A stretch of 64,000 bases of DNA from Clostridiaceae bacterium (GCA_021771025.1 JAETPW010000003.1:134279-198278), one strand, 5' to 3'; shown: positions 33,368 to 41,642, counted from the stretch's first letter. The notes: generated by a model not told the origin, from the letters alone. Translations and numbers: made by a program.

Positions 33368-33418
33368 AAAAATCACTTAGTAAAGAGTTTGGAAATAACC
33401 ATTTATTATGTGATTTTT
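33368..33418 (+). terminator. Terminator after the frameshifted membrane gene
   Basis: AAAAATCAC / GTGATTTTT with a long loop, then TTG. Confidence 0.5.
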
Positions 33419-33496
33419 TGTCGTTTTTTACTTGATCAAGATAGGAATAAATAACTGCAAATGTCGAATTTTGCGACGAGTTGTTAACAAAAAGTG

Positions 33497-33526
33497 TTGA
33501 CAAATGGGGAAAAAAGAAAGTATAAT
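33497..33526 (+). promoter_or_regulatory. Promoter of the TasA/SipW-like cluster
   Basis: TTGACA, 18 bp, TATAAT; leader of about 145 nt to the TTG start. Between 33419 and 33496 nothing is recognised. Confidence 0.7.
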
Positions 33527-33677
33527 GAAATTACATTTTTACCTTGTTCTCACTTGAGATCAGAAATCATTTTTAGAAAGACAGAAAATTTTACTCATCT
33601 TAATTTATTTTTATCGAACAAAATCCCAACAAAAAAACAAAAGAAAGCAAAATATAAATAAAAAAGGAGGCTTTTTA

Positions 33678-34265
33678 TTGAGCAAAAAAAGAAAAATAAT
33701 TATCGCAAGTGCTATCTTATTAGCCATTTTTATGTCCTTTATCGGAGGACAAACCTTTTCAAAATACATTAGTGAAGTAAAAGGAACAGGATCAGCCAAC
33801 ATAGCTAGTTGGAGTTTTAAAGTAAATGATTCAGAAGAACAAATGCAAACCATATCTTTAGCATCAACGATGGACAATTATAGTGTAAAAGGAAATAAAT
33901 TAGCACCGGGAACACATGGGAGTTTCCATTTAAAAATTGATGGTAGCAATACAGAAGTAGGATTTGAATATAAAGTGAAATTTCTTAACATAACCGATAA
34001 ACCCCAAAATTTAACCTTTACCTATGGAGGAGTAACATTAAATAATTTACAGGAATTCGAAAATCAATTAGTAGGAACATTTTATGCCACAGCCACCAAT
34101 AAAATAGAAGATATCAAAATCGAATGGGAATGGCCTTTTGAAACTGGTCACGATAACACAAGTGTAGAAGAAAATAATAAACAAGATACACTAGATGCGA
34201 AGAAGGGAAAAGACTATACATTTGATGTGGTAGTTACCGGAACACAAGTATTAGTAGACCAATAA
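33678..34265 (+). CDS. TasA/CalY-like SipW-dependent secreted protein
   Basis: 195 residues from a TTG with AAAGGAGG upstream. The N-terminal signal segment IIIASAILLAIFMSFIGGQT is followed by FSKYISEVKGTGSANIASW, the TasA/camelysin-type post-signal motif with F-x-K-Y. The body is a beta-rich jelly-roll-like domain (KLAPGTHGSFHLKIDGSN; NITDKPQNLTFTYGG; IKIEWEWPFETG). TasA-type proteins form extracellular fibres after cleavage by SipW, which is encoded 13 bases downstream. A paralogue (35316) shares the LAPG, KPQNL and W-W-E motifs. Confidence 0.82.
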   Translation: MSKKRKIIIASAILLAIFMSFIGGQTFSKYISEVKGTGSANIASWSFKVNDSEEQMQTISLASTMDNYSVKGNKLAPGTHGSFHLKIDGSNTEVGFEYKVKFLNITDKPQNLTFTYGGVTLNNLQEFENQLVGTFYATATNKIEDIKIEWEWPFETGHDNTSVEENNKQDTLDAKKGKDYTFDVVVTGTQVLVDQ

Positions 34266-34278
34266 AAGAGGAACAACA

Positions 34279-34680
34279 ATGAAAAAATTAATCAATTGGA
34301 TTCTTACTGGGGCAATTGCTCTCTTTCTCTTCATTTTATTTCTTACCAATTATCTTCATTACAAACCAATTCAACCTTTTGGAATTACCCTATTAAAAGT
34401 TTCTTCCAATAGCATGAAACCAGAATTACAAACAGGGGATTTGATCCTAGTAAAAAAAGAAAAAACATATGAAATAGGTGAGATAATTACCTATCAAACA
34501 AAAGATGGATATTTAATTACCCACCGAATTATTGAGCAAGGTAAAAATGGATTTATTACTCAAGGAGATGCCAATAACTGTGCAGATGAATTAACCGTAA
34601 AACAAGAACAAATTATAGGGAAAGTAATTCAAAAAGTAGCCATAGTTAGGCAAGAAGGAAAGGAGGAGAATGAACATTAA
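34279..34680 (+). CDS. sipW: SipW-type signal peptidase I
   Basis: 133 residues. N-terminal membrane helix (INWILTGAIALFLFILFLTN), then the ER/archaeal-type signal peptidase core: SSNSMKP with nucleophile Ser45, TGDLILVKK, THRII with His82 in place of the bacterial Lys, and TQGDANN with Asp97. This Ser-His subtype processes TasA-like proteins. Its place inside a run of such proteins makes it their dedicated peptidase. It overlaps the next gene by 11 bases. Confidence 0.9.
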   Translation: MKKLINWILTGAIALFLFILFLTNYLHYKPIQPFGITLLKVSSNSMKPELQTGDLILVKKEKTYEIGEIITYQTKDGYLITHRIIEQGKNGFITQGDANNCADELTVKQEQIIGKVIQKVAIVRQEGKEENEH

Positions 34681-35215
34681 AAAAGAAAATAAACCAATCT
34701 ATTTGCCTGAGTATTTTCCACAAAGAAAACCAGAAAATAAGTTAAAAATACTAGCCATGATTATCATTCCTTTTTTGGTTCTTATCCTTTGGTTATCCGG
34801 GAGTAGCTTAGGAAAAAGTATAACTGAATATATCATCCAAAGCAAAACACCCATAGCAAAACCCATTGTAACAGTAGAAACAGATCCGATGATCCAAATT
34901 ACTAGAGAGGAGCAAGAACAAACTTACACTTTTACCGTAAAAAATTATGAAGGAGAAAGCATATCAGAAGTAGACATGAAATATACCATAGAAATCATCG
35001 GAAATGACAATCAATTATTCACCTTAAGCTTAAGCAAAGAAGAGAACCCCATCACACTTCAAGAACAAAAAACAGAATGGATAGCCTTGAAAGGAAAAGA
35101 AAAAGAAGAACACCATTACCAATTAAAAATAACTGACCCAAAAAAGCCAATTCAAGTTAACCCAAATCAACAAGAATCCATACAATTAAAGGTACATGCT
35201 GAACAAGTAAAATAA
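34670..35215 (+). CDS. Membrane-anchored protein of the SipW/TasA cluster
   Basis: 181 residues: a ~24-residue cytoplasmic N-terminus with Pro and basic residues, a membrane segment (ILAMIIIPFLVLILWLSG), then SSLGKSITEYIIQSKT and an outside beta-sandwich (PIVTVETDPMIQITREEQEQ, YTFTVKNYEGESISEVDMKY in parts). The region after the helix resembles the SipW substrates, so it may be cleaved by the same peptidase. The start has GGAGGAG within the end of sipW, indicating coupling. Confidence 0.75.
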   Translation: MNIKKENKPIYLPEYFPQRKPENKLKILAMIIIPFLVLILWLSGSSLGKSITEYIIQSKTPIAKPIVTVETDPMIQITREEQEQTYTFTVKNYEGESISEVDMKYTIEIIGNDNQLFTLSLSKEENPITLQEQKTEWIALKGKEKEEHHYQLKITDPKKPIQVNPNQQESIQLKVHAEQVK

Positions 35216-35280
35216 AAAAAGCAAAATAAAAAACTATAGCTAAGTCTATGAAATAATTAAGTCAATAATAAAAGAGAGGA

Positions 35281-35302
35281 AAAAGTTAGTAGTAAAGCTA
35301 AC
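35281..35302 (+). promoter_or_regulatory. Weak GTTAG/CTAAC hairpin between SD and start
   Basis: AGAGAGGA ends at 35280 and the ATG is at 35316. Between them GTTAG (35285-35289) pairs with CTAAC (35298-35302). It has the same place and core as the four hairpin/leader elements elsewhere but no ATG in the stem. Confidence 0.45.
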
Positions 35303-35315
35303 CATAGCTAGAAAA

Positions 35316-35948
35316 ATGAAAAAGAACAAAAAGAAAACACCAATCAGCTATCTTGTTATTTTGTTGGGAATAATGCTAATAGGGCTAATCGCCATTATTC
35401 CTATTTCAACTAATCAATTAGAAGAAATTTGGTTTTATACATGGTTAAACGAACCAGTAAAAGACAATAAACAAGATAAGAAGAAAAATAACAAGAACGA
35501 TAATGCCATAAATGATACATCCATATATTTAATGAACCTTTCAGATAAAAAAACAGATAGCCAAAAAATTCATTTATTAGACACACTATCACTCCAAACA
35601 AACATAAACGAAAAACTAGCACCCGGAGTAAAAGGGAAATTTACCATTAAAGTAAAAGCAAAAGAACAGTTAAACTACCAATTAAAATTCATTAGCCTAA
35701 CCAACAAACCCCAGAATTTAATGTTTCTAGAAAGCAAAACAGAAAAAAAAGGATATGAATTACAAGAATTAGAACCAGTTTTAGCAGGAAACTTAAAAAA
35801 AGGTGAAAGCAAGGTATATACCATCCAATGGATTTGGGAATATGAAACAAATAAAGAAAATGATAAACAAGATACAAAAGATGGAAAAGAATTAAAAAAT
35901 TATCAATTTGAAATAAAGGCAATAGTCAAAGAAATCATAAAGGAGTAA
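35316..35948 (+). CDS. TasA-like paralogue of the SipW cluster
   Basis: 210 residues: membrane/signal helix (ISYLVILLGIMLIGLIAIIP), a Lys/Asn-rich linker (KDNKQDKKKNNKNDNAINDT), then the same domain as 33678, with EKLAPGVKGKFTIKVKAKEQ, LTNKPQNLMFLE, YTIQWIWEYET and NDKQDTKDGKELKN. The post-signal TasA motif is degenerate, so it may stay anchored rather than be released. Probably a minor fibre subunit or fibre anchor. Translation starts behind a hairpin, unlike the other cluster members. Confidence 0.75.
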   Translation: MKKNKKKTPISYLVILLGIMLIGLIAIIPISTNQLEEIWFYTWLNEPVKDNKQDKKKNNKNDNAINDTSIYLMNLSDKKTDSQKIHLLDTLSLQTNINEKLAPGVKGKFTIKVKAKEQLNYQLKFISLTNKPQNLMFLESKTEKKGYELQELEPVLAGNLKKGESKVYTIQWIWEYETNKENDKQDTKDGKELKNYQFEIKAIVKEIIKE

Positions 35949-35952
35949 AAAG

Positions 35953-36636
35953 TTGGATAAACAAAAAATAATAAAAGTGATACTAATGTGTATGGCAATC
36001 ATTAGCATAAAAAGCAATGTATGGGCCAAATACACCATTGACTACCAAGAAAAAATTATTGAAATAAATTTTGATCAAACAAAACCCAAAATAAGCATTA
36101 CCGCTATTCAAAATACAAACCAAGGTTATGAAGCCTATGCAAGTAAACAAGATACCATAATGATACAACTAAAAATAAGCGAGCCAATTCAACAAAAAGA
36201 AGGAATAACAACACAAGACATAGAGATAAAAGTAGGAAAACAAACCATAAATCCACCCATCTATCGCCTAGAAAAGTTAACGGGAAATACCCAAAAATTA
36301 ATAGTACAAGGTATCTCTGGAAATGGAAAGTTAAGCCTCAACCTAAAAAAAGGTGCTATCACAGATTTAGCCGGTTGGGAAAATGAAGAAATCAATATTT
36401 TCAGCGGAATTAATATTGACAATTTACCACCTAAAGTAACCTATGCAAAAGAAAACACAGCTGAAGGAGAAACGATAGCTATTATACAGGCAGAAGAACC
36501 ATTAAGGCCAATAGAAGGCTGGGAAGCAAGCAACGGTCAACAGACGTGGAAAAAAATAGTGGAAGAAGAAATTATCTTCCCTCATGTAATTGATTATGCA
36601 GGAAATGAAAGTGGGCAAGGAATTAGTATGGAATAG
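35953..36636 (+). CDS. Secreted Ig-like surface protein of the SipW cluster
   Basis: 227 residues from a TTG with AAAGGAG 7 nt upstream, 4 bases after the preceding stop. A signal peptide (IIKVILMCMAIISIKSNVWA) ends in an AxA-like site before KYTIDY. The mature part is beta-rich with Ig-like repeats (TKPKISITAIQNTNQGYEAY; INIDNLPPKVTYAKEN; FPHVIDYAGNESGQG). No LPXTG anchor. It is the last gene of the probable operon; adhesive or structural function is inferred from context. Confidence 0.7.
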   Translation: MDKQKIIKVILMCMAIISIKSNVWAKYTIDYQEKIIEINFDQTKPKISITAIQNTNQGYEAYASKQDTIMIQLKISEPIQQKEGITTQDIEIKVGKQTINPPIYRLEKLTGNTQKLIVQGISGNGKLSLNLKKGAITDLAGWENEEINIFSGINIDNLPPKVTYAKENTAEGETIAIIQAEEPLRPIEGWEASNGQQTWKKIVEEEIIFPHVIDYAGNESGQGISME

Positions 36637-36692
36637 ATTCATTATTTATTAAAATTTGAAGATTCATTTGCAAAATTAGGAAGTAGGTAATA

Positions 36693-37757
36693 ATGAGCAA
36701 ATTAGAAAAAATAGAAAATATAAATATAGATAAATTATATAATGATGTAGCAGATTTAATAGAAAGAGCAAAAATTAAGGTGGTTTCACACGTTAATACA
36801 GAGTTTGTTATATTAAACTGGAATATTGGAAATAGAATAAAAAATGAGTTGTTAGGGAATAAGAAACCAGACTATGGTAAAAAAGTTATAAAAAATCTAA
36901 GTAAGCAACTAATTGAAAAATATGGTAGAGGTTATAGCTATTCAAATTTATATAGAATGTTACAGATAAATGAAGATTTTTCAGATTTTGAAAATTTTGC
37001 GACAATGTCGCAAAAATTGAGTTGGTCTCATTTTGTAGAAATTGTGAAAATAGATACTGATATTAAAAGAAAGTTTTATGCAACGATGTGTATGAATGAG
37101 AATTGGTCAGTAAGAACTTTAAAAGAAAGAATAGATTCAGCTTTATTCGAAAGAACTGCAATATCAAAAAAACCAGAACAAACTATAAAAAATGATTTAC
37201 AATTATTAACAGATGAAAATAAAATGACATCAGATTTATTTTTTAGAGATCCATATATTTTAGATTTTTTGGAGTTAAAAGACACTTATAGTGAAAAAGA
37301 TTTAGAGAATGCAATAATAAAAGAATTAGAAAAATTTATTTTGGAAATGGGTAATGATTTTGCTTTTTTGACTAGACAAAAAAGAATAACAATAGATGGC
37401 AGAGATTACTATATGGACTTATTATTTTACCATAGAAAGTTAAAAAGATTAGTTATCATAGAGTTAAAATTGGATGAATTTAAACCAGAACATAAAGGAC
37501 AAGTAGAACTATATCTAAAGTGGCTTGATAAGTATGAAAAAGCAGAAGGGGAAGAAACACCAGTAGCAATTATATTATGTGCTACTAAGAGTGATATGAT
37601 GACAGAATTATTAGGATTAGGTAATAGTGGAATACATGTTGCACAATATATTACAAATTATGTTCCTAAGGAATTATTAGAAGAGAAATTTTTATCTAGT
37701 ATAAGAAATGCAAAAATACAATTAGAGCAAAGGTGTAACAATGAAGAAAAAGAGTAA
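36693..37757 (+). CDS. DUF1016 (YhcG-type) PDDEXK nuclease-domain protein
   Basis: 354 residues. The N-terminal DUF1016 part has VILNWNIGNRIK, KYGRGYSYSNLYRM, MSQKLSWSHFVEIV and MNENWSVRTLKERID; the C-terminal PDDEXK fold has RDYYMDLLFYHRKLKRLVII with the acidic Asp, then ELKLDEFKPEHKGQVELYL with the E-x-K catalytic pair. Such proteins are linked to DNA restriction or mobile-element defence. It is AT-rich compared with core genes and lies next to a type III toxin-antitoxin locus, so it belongs to an accessory or defence patch. Confidence 0.9.
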   Translation: MSKLEKIENINIDKLYNDVADLIERAKIKVVSHVNTEFVILNWNIGNRIKNELLGNKKPDYGKKVIKNLSKQLIEKYGRGYSYSNLYRMLQINEDFSDFENFATMSQKLSWSHFVEIVKIDTDIKRKFYATMCMNENWSVRTLKERIDSALFERTAISKKPEQTIKNDLQLLTDENKMTSDLFFRDPYILDFLELKDTYSEKDLENAIIKELEKFILEMGNDFAFLTRQKRITIDGRDYYMDLLFYHRKLKRLVIIELKLDEFKPEHKGQVELYLKWLDKYEKAEGEETPVAIILCATKSDMMTELLGLGNSGIHVAQYITNYVPKELLEEKFLSSIRNAKIQLEQRCNNEEKE

Positions 37758-37848
37758 ATTAAATTTTTGCGACAGTGCTCATATTCATTATAAAGGAAGT
37801 AAAGTAGACAAGAAATTAGTATGGAATAAAGTTTTAGTTTATTTTTGA
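37741..37848 (+). CDS. Short ORF overlapping the end of the DUF1016 gene
   Basis: 35 codons (MKKKSKLNFCDSAHIHYKGS...) starting inside the end of the nuclease gene. No SD of its own; could be a remnant. Low confidence. Confidence 0.2.
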   Translation: MKKKSKLNFCDSAHIHYKGSKVDKKLVWNKVLVYF

Positions 37849-37961
37849 AAAGAAAACAATAAAAATTACTAGTGTAGTTTAGAAAATAGTTTAATTCAAA
37901 ATAAAAGAGTAGTAAAAATCCCAAAATAGCATAAAATATGAATAGATTTATTATCTATTAC

Positions 37962-37990
37962 TTGACGTTAAGACATAAAAATAGTATAAT
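37962..37990 (+). promoter_or_regulatory. Promoter of the type III antitoxin RNA
   Basis: TTGACG, 17 bp, TATAAT, immediately before the antitoxin repeats. Confidence 0.85.
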
Positions 37991-38000
37991 AAAGATAACA

Positions 38001-38080
38001 AAATCGTGGTGTTTCACTACCATATAAAATGAGAAAGTTATAAATCGGGTGTTCCACAATCTTATAATTGAGAAAGTTAA
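38001..38080 (+). ncRNA. Type III antitoxin RNA (ToxI/AntiQ-like), two tandem ~40-nt repeats
   Basis: Unit 1 is 38001-38041 and unit 2 is 38042-38080; both begin AAATCG and end GAGAAAGTTA. Each holds a GTG...CAC stem and a second helix (CAT/ATG in unit 1, CAAT/ATTG in unit 2) whose bases change together, showing a conserved fold. A strong promoter, these repeats, a terminator and then the toxin gene is exactly the order of ToxIN/AbiQ loci, where the RNA is cut into units that bind and block the toxin. Confidence 0.85.
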
Positions 38081-38084
38081 AATC

Positions 38085-38123
38085 AAGAGAAGGTATCCAA
38101 GTGATGACTTCTCTTATTTTTTT
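38085..38123 (+). terminator. Terminator between antitoxin RNA and toxin gene
   Basis: AAGAGAAG / CTTCTCTT (38085-38092 / 38108-38115) followed by A and T7. In ToxIN loci this leaky terminator sets the RNA-to-toxin ratio. Confidence 0.85.
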
Positions 38124-38139
38124 AGAATGCAGATAAAAA

Positions 38140-38628
38140 ATGAAGTTAAATTTATATAGTGTAAACGACAAATACATCAAATTTTTGAAACAATTTGATG
38201 ATAAAGTTTATGATAATAAAGAACAAAATAGAAATCACGAAAGAGAATTTTTAGGAATAGTATTAACAGTAAATGAATTTAATTATTATATTCCAATGTC
38301 ATCTCCTAAAATATCAGACTACATAGATTTTGAAAAAAAGGTAATCAGAAATGATACAAAAACAATAATAAGAATACACAATGGAGGACGTTTATATGGA
38401 ACTTTAAGAATAAGCAATATGATACCAGTACCAATAACAGAATTAGAACCATATATACTATCAAGTGAAAAAGACCCCAAATATAAAGAAGTAATATTAG
38501 GAGAATTGAGGTTTATCAACAATAATAGTAATAAAATTGTAAAATATGCAAAGACGATGTATACGCAAAAAATCAAAAACATAGATATAGGTTATATAAA
38601 AAAACAAGATAGAGAAGATAGCAGTTAG
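38140..38628 (+). CDS. Type III toxin-antitoxin system endoribonuclease toxin, ToxN/AbiQ family
   Basis: 162 residues. Family features: LYSVNDKYIKFLKQFDDKVY at the N-terminus, EREFLGIVLTVNEFNYYIPM, SSPKISDYI and the C-terminal LGELRFINNNSNKIVKYAKT. ToxN cleaves mRNA at A-rich sites and is held inactive by its RNA antitoxin; many systems abort phage infection. No strong SD before the ATG, as expected for a tightly limited toxin. All key parts are intact, so the locus should be functional. Confidence 0.9.
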   Translation: MKLNLYSVNDKYIKFLKQFDDKVYDNKEQNRNHEREFLGIVLTVNEFNYYIPMSSPKISDYIDFEKKVIRNDTKTIIRIHNGGRLYGTLRISNMIPVPITELEPYILSSEKDPKYKEVILGELRFINNNSNKIVKYAKTMYTQKIKNIDIGYIKKQDREDSS

Positions 38629-38664
38629 CCTGTAAAAAGCAGGTTAATTTTGCTATCTTTTTTA
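38616..38664 (+). terminator. Terminator of the toxin gene
   Basis: AGATAGCA pairs with TGCTATCT with an inner TAGCCTG/CAGGTTA stem; TTTTTT follows. The 5' arm covers the toxin stop codon. Confidence 0.8.
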
Positions 38665-38696
38665 GCAAAGAAAAAAATAAGAAGGAGATGAAGGAA

Positions 38697-40060
38697 ATGA
38701 AAAAATGGAAAAGAAATAAAGAAAAAGGTATTACCCTAATAGCCTTAGTGATCACCATCATCGTTTTACTAATCCTTGCCGGAGTAACCATAGCAGCATT
38801 AAGTGGGCAAAATGGAATATTAAGCAACGCAACAAAATCCAAAGAAGCAAACGAAAAAGGAAATGAACTAGATTTAGTAAAGCTAGCAACATCAGCCTCA
38901 TTAATCGATAGCCAAGGACAACCGATAACCTTATCAGACTTACAAAACAACCTAAACAAACAAAACAGTAATGCCACAGCAAGCCAAGATGGAGAAGGAT
39001 TTATCGTAAAATTTAATGACTCAGGAAGAGAATATAAAGTAGATCAATATGGAAAAGTAGAAGAAACAGCAGGAGGAAACGGAGGAGGATCAGAAGAAAC
39101 AGGAAGTTTACCATCAACAGCGGAAACAACTCCATTCTTGCCAGATGGATTTACCCAAAAAGAAGGAACCAGTCTAGATAATGGGCTAACAATAACCGAT
39201 GGAACAAATAGCTACGTATGGGTGGAAGTGCAAAAAGTATTTATAGTACAGCAACATCAGAAACAGATTATACAAATATTGAAGCAGACATGAAAATATA
39301 TACAACAGACTATAAAAGTTCAAGCTTTAAAGATGAGTACTATTCAGAGGCTACAACAGGACTAACACAAGAAGAATATAATAGTCTGAAACAAGCCATG
39401 TTAACCAGTGTATATAAAAATGGGGGATTTTGGATCAGTCAATATGAAATAGGAACAGAAACACTAAGAACTAGTAGCTCAGCACCATTAACCACCCCAA
39501 AAAGTCAAGAAGGCTTATATCCATATAACTACATAACTTGTAGTTAAGCTCAAGAATTAGCAGAGCAGATGAATCCAGATATTAGTAAATATAAAAGTAG
39601 TTTATTATTTGGAGTATAATAGGATTTAACATGTAAATTCTTAGAAACGAAAGCAAGTAATTTAGGTGCAACACCAGAAGAAAGAAAAAATGCCATAAAA
39701 GATAATAGTAAGACATGGGGAAATTATCTTAATGCAACATTTGACATAACAAAAGGAAAATATTCAACAGATGAAGGAAATAGTTATACGCAAGTAAGTG
39801 GAATTTATACGAAAGGACTTTTATCTTATATTTTATTAACGACAGGAGCAACAGACAGAAACTGTGCTATGAACATTTATGATTTTGCTGGAAATGAATG
39901 GGAATGGACTTTAGAATATACCACCTACTACACCAGCGATCCTTGCGATCGAGGTGGCTATTACTACAGTGATGGGCTCGAATATCCAGCCAGCCGTCGT
40001 TACAACGTAGATACCACGGGCAGTTACGACTCCGTTAATTTACGTGCGGCTTTATATTAG
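38697..40060 (+). pseudogene. Pilin-like surface protein with C-terminal FGE/C-type-lectin fold, broken by one frameshift and several stops
   Basis: The start has GGAG 9 nt upstream. The N-terminus KGITLIALVITIIVLLILAG is a prepilin-like segment with Ala in place of Glu5. The frame shifts near 39229: YVWVEV continues as KSIYSTATSETDYTNIEADM in another frame, consistent with loss of one C. TAA at 39545 stands where CAA is expected, and TAA TAG near 39618 where Gln-Trp is expected. The last part is again open (MNIYDFAGNEWEWTLEYTTY ... SVNLRAALY) and is an FGE-sulfatase/C-type-lectin-fold end. The intact paralogue is at 41643. The 3' end looks like a DGR variable region. Confidence 0.8.
39918..40060 (+). 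other. Candidate variable region of a diversity-generating retroelement
   Basis: The last ~45 codons of the pilin-like pseudogene have much higher GC than the rest and read TYYTSDP, RGGYYYSDG, PASRRYNV, GSYDSVNLRAALY then stop. The fixed frame of WEWTLE, RGG, PAS and LRAALY with Tyr, Ser, Asp and Asn in TAC/AGT/GAT/AAC codons between them is what adenine-directed mutagenesis of AAC-rich template codons gives in FGE-fold DGR targets. No reverse transcriptase or template repeat is in the window, so it would be a remote target. Confidence 0.5.
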
Positions 40061-40116
40061 TAGGACTGAAAATTTTCCAATCTCCTCAGGAGGTTACCGA
40101 AAAATAAGAAAAAGAT

Positions 40117-40169
40117 AGAGGAAAGGCAAAGGAGAAAAGCTTTTAACTTTTCTCCTTTGCCTTTCCTCT
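40117..40169 (+). terminator. Strong terminator after the pilin-like pseudogene
   Basis: 23-bp perfect stem (40117-40139 / 40147-40169) of AGAGGAAAGGCAAAGG type, then CGTTTCT. Confidence 0.8.
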
Positions 40170-40189
40170 CGTTTCTATAGGATACGAAA

Positions 40190-40220
40190 TGTCCCAAACG
40201 TACCCGTCCCCAATTGGACA
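40190..40220 (-). repeat. GGGGACGGGTACGTTT repeat (half copy)
   Basis: TGTCCCAAACGTACCCGTCC followed by CCAATTGGACA, the reverse of one half of the element at 55418-55486. Confidence 0.7.
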
Positions 40221-40239
40221 AAAAAATTTACAATAATCC

Positions 40240-40268
40240 TAGACAAAAACTCATTTTTGTGCTAAGAT
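40240..40268 (+). promoter_or_regulatory. Promoter of tRNA-Gln
   Basis: TAGACA, 17 bp, TAAGAT, 12 bases before the tRNA. Confidence 0.6.
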
Positions 40269-40280
40269 AAACAAGTAAAT

Positions 40281-40355
40281 TCGGGTGTGGCCAAGCGGTA
40301 AGGCATCTGGCTCTGACCCAGAGATGCGTAGGTTCGAATCCTACCACCCGAGCCA
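40281..40355 (+). tRNA. tRNA-Gln (anticodon CTG)
   Basis: 75 nt with encoded CCA. Acceptor TCGGGTG/CACCCGA with discriminator G, D arm GCCAAGCGGTAAGGC as in bacterial tRNA-Gln, anticodon arm TCTGG-CTCTGAC-CCAGA, T arm GTAGG-TTCGAAT-CCTAC. Confidence 0.95.
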
Positions 40356-40552
40356 AACTACAAAACCTTTGAAAGTATTGGAATATCAATATAATCAAAG
40401 GTTTATTTTGACATAAAAGAAACGATCAGCCTATTGTTGAAAGCATTGCAAACCAATTTAGTAAAAAAATAGAGGAAAATTCAATTGAATAAACTTAATA
40501 TTACTGATATAATTTATCTATAATAACACAATATAAGGAAAAGGAGATATTT

Positions 40553-41431
40553 ATGATAGATATCCATATACACACACTATATTCAGATGGAGATAAGACC
40601 GTAGAAGAAGTACTAAAAATGTGCGAAAAGAGAAAGCTTAACTATATATCCATAACTGATCATAATACATGTAAGCAATACGAAGACGAAGCATTAAAAA
40701 AGAATATTTATACAGGCAAAATCATAAAAGGCGTTGAAATGAATGCTACTTTCAAAAATAAACCAATAGAAATATTAGGCTATAACATAAAAGAACCACA
40801 AATAATCGAAAAATGGTCTCAAAAATTCTTCTCCGATGAATTATTAAGAAAACAACAAGAAGAATCAAAAAGAAAATTATTAGCCATATGCGATAAAAAA
40901 GGCCTTATTTATGATGAAAGCAAAATAGAAAAAAATATTCCTTTAACAGATTTCTCAACAGTTTATATCTATAAAGAATTAATAAATCACCCAGAAAATT
41001 ATGAAATTCTAGGAGAATTCGCAGAATCGATAATTGTGTTCATCAGAAAGGGATTACTAAATCCAGACAGCGAATATTACACCGGTTCAGACGATACATT
41101 AAAACCACAATATAAAGATGTGATAGAGGTAATACATAAAGCAGGAGGGTTAGCCTTTCTAGCCCATCCATTTGAATATCGATTTGATCATACCATAAGT
41201 TTTATCGATGAACTTCGTAAAGAAAAAGAGTTAGAGGGAATAGAGTGTTATCATCCATCTGCTGATGAAAAGCGAACGGAAATCTTATTAGAATATGCCA
41301 AAAAGAATCATTTATACATTAGTGGTGGTAGTGATTATCATGGGCAAAAAAAGCCAGATATAGAAATCGGCATAGGAAAAGGAAATTCAAGTATTTCTGA
41401 TGAAATCATACAAGAATGGATAGATAAATAA
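40553..41431 (+). CDS. PHP-domain phosphoesterase
   Basis: 292 residues. The PHP metal sites are visible: IDIHIHTLYSDGD at the N-terminus, ISITDHNT, GVEMNA, FLAHPFEY and GGSDYHG near the C-terminus. Related to trpH/YciV-type nucleoside-bisphosphate phosphatases or 5'-3' exonucleases. Substrate unknown. Good SD (AAGGAG). It lies between a tRNA and the pilin-like gene, apparently monocistronic. Confidence 0.9.
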   Translation: MIDIHIHTLYSDGDKTVEEVLKMCEKRKLNYISITDHNTCKQYEDEALKKNIYTGKIIKGVEMNATFKNKPIEILGYNIKEPQIIEKWSQKFFSDELLRKQQEESKRKLLAICDKKGLIYDESKIEKNIPLTDFSTVYIYKELINHPENYEILGEFAESIIVFIRKGLLNPDSEYYTGSDDTLKPQYKDVIEVIHKAGGLAFLAHPFEYRFDHTISFIDELRKEKELEGIECYHPSADEKRTEILLEYAKKNHLYISGGSDYHGQKKPDIEIGIGKGNSSISDEIIQEWIDK

Positions 41432-41642
41432 AAAGTTCTGTTTATCTATGAATAAAGATTATTTTAATGCAAAAAATTTATACTTTTTTCCCTAATTCAT
41501 ATTGTATTTTACCAAAAATATGATATCATCTAATAAAATAATCACCATAGAAAAATTATCCCAAAAACCAAATGGTATCAAAATAAAAAACGATTAAGTA
41601 AATCTTAACCAGAAAGAGGGAAAAGATAAAGGAGGCAAACCA

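Noticed and set aside
39869..40060. Complete DGR in this window
   Set aside because: No reverse transcriptase, accessory protein or template repeat is found on either strand, so only a remote variable region is proposed.
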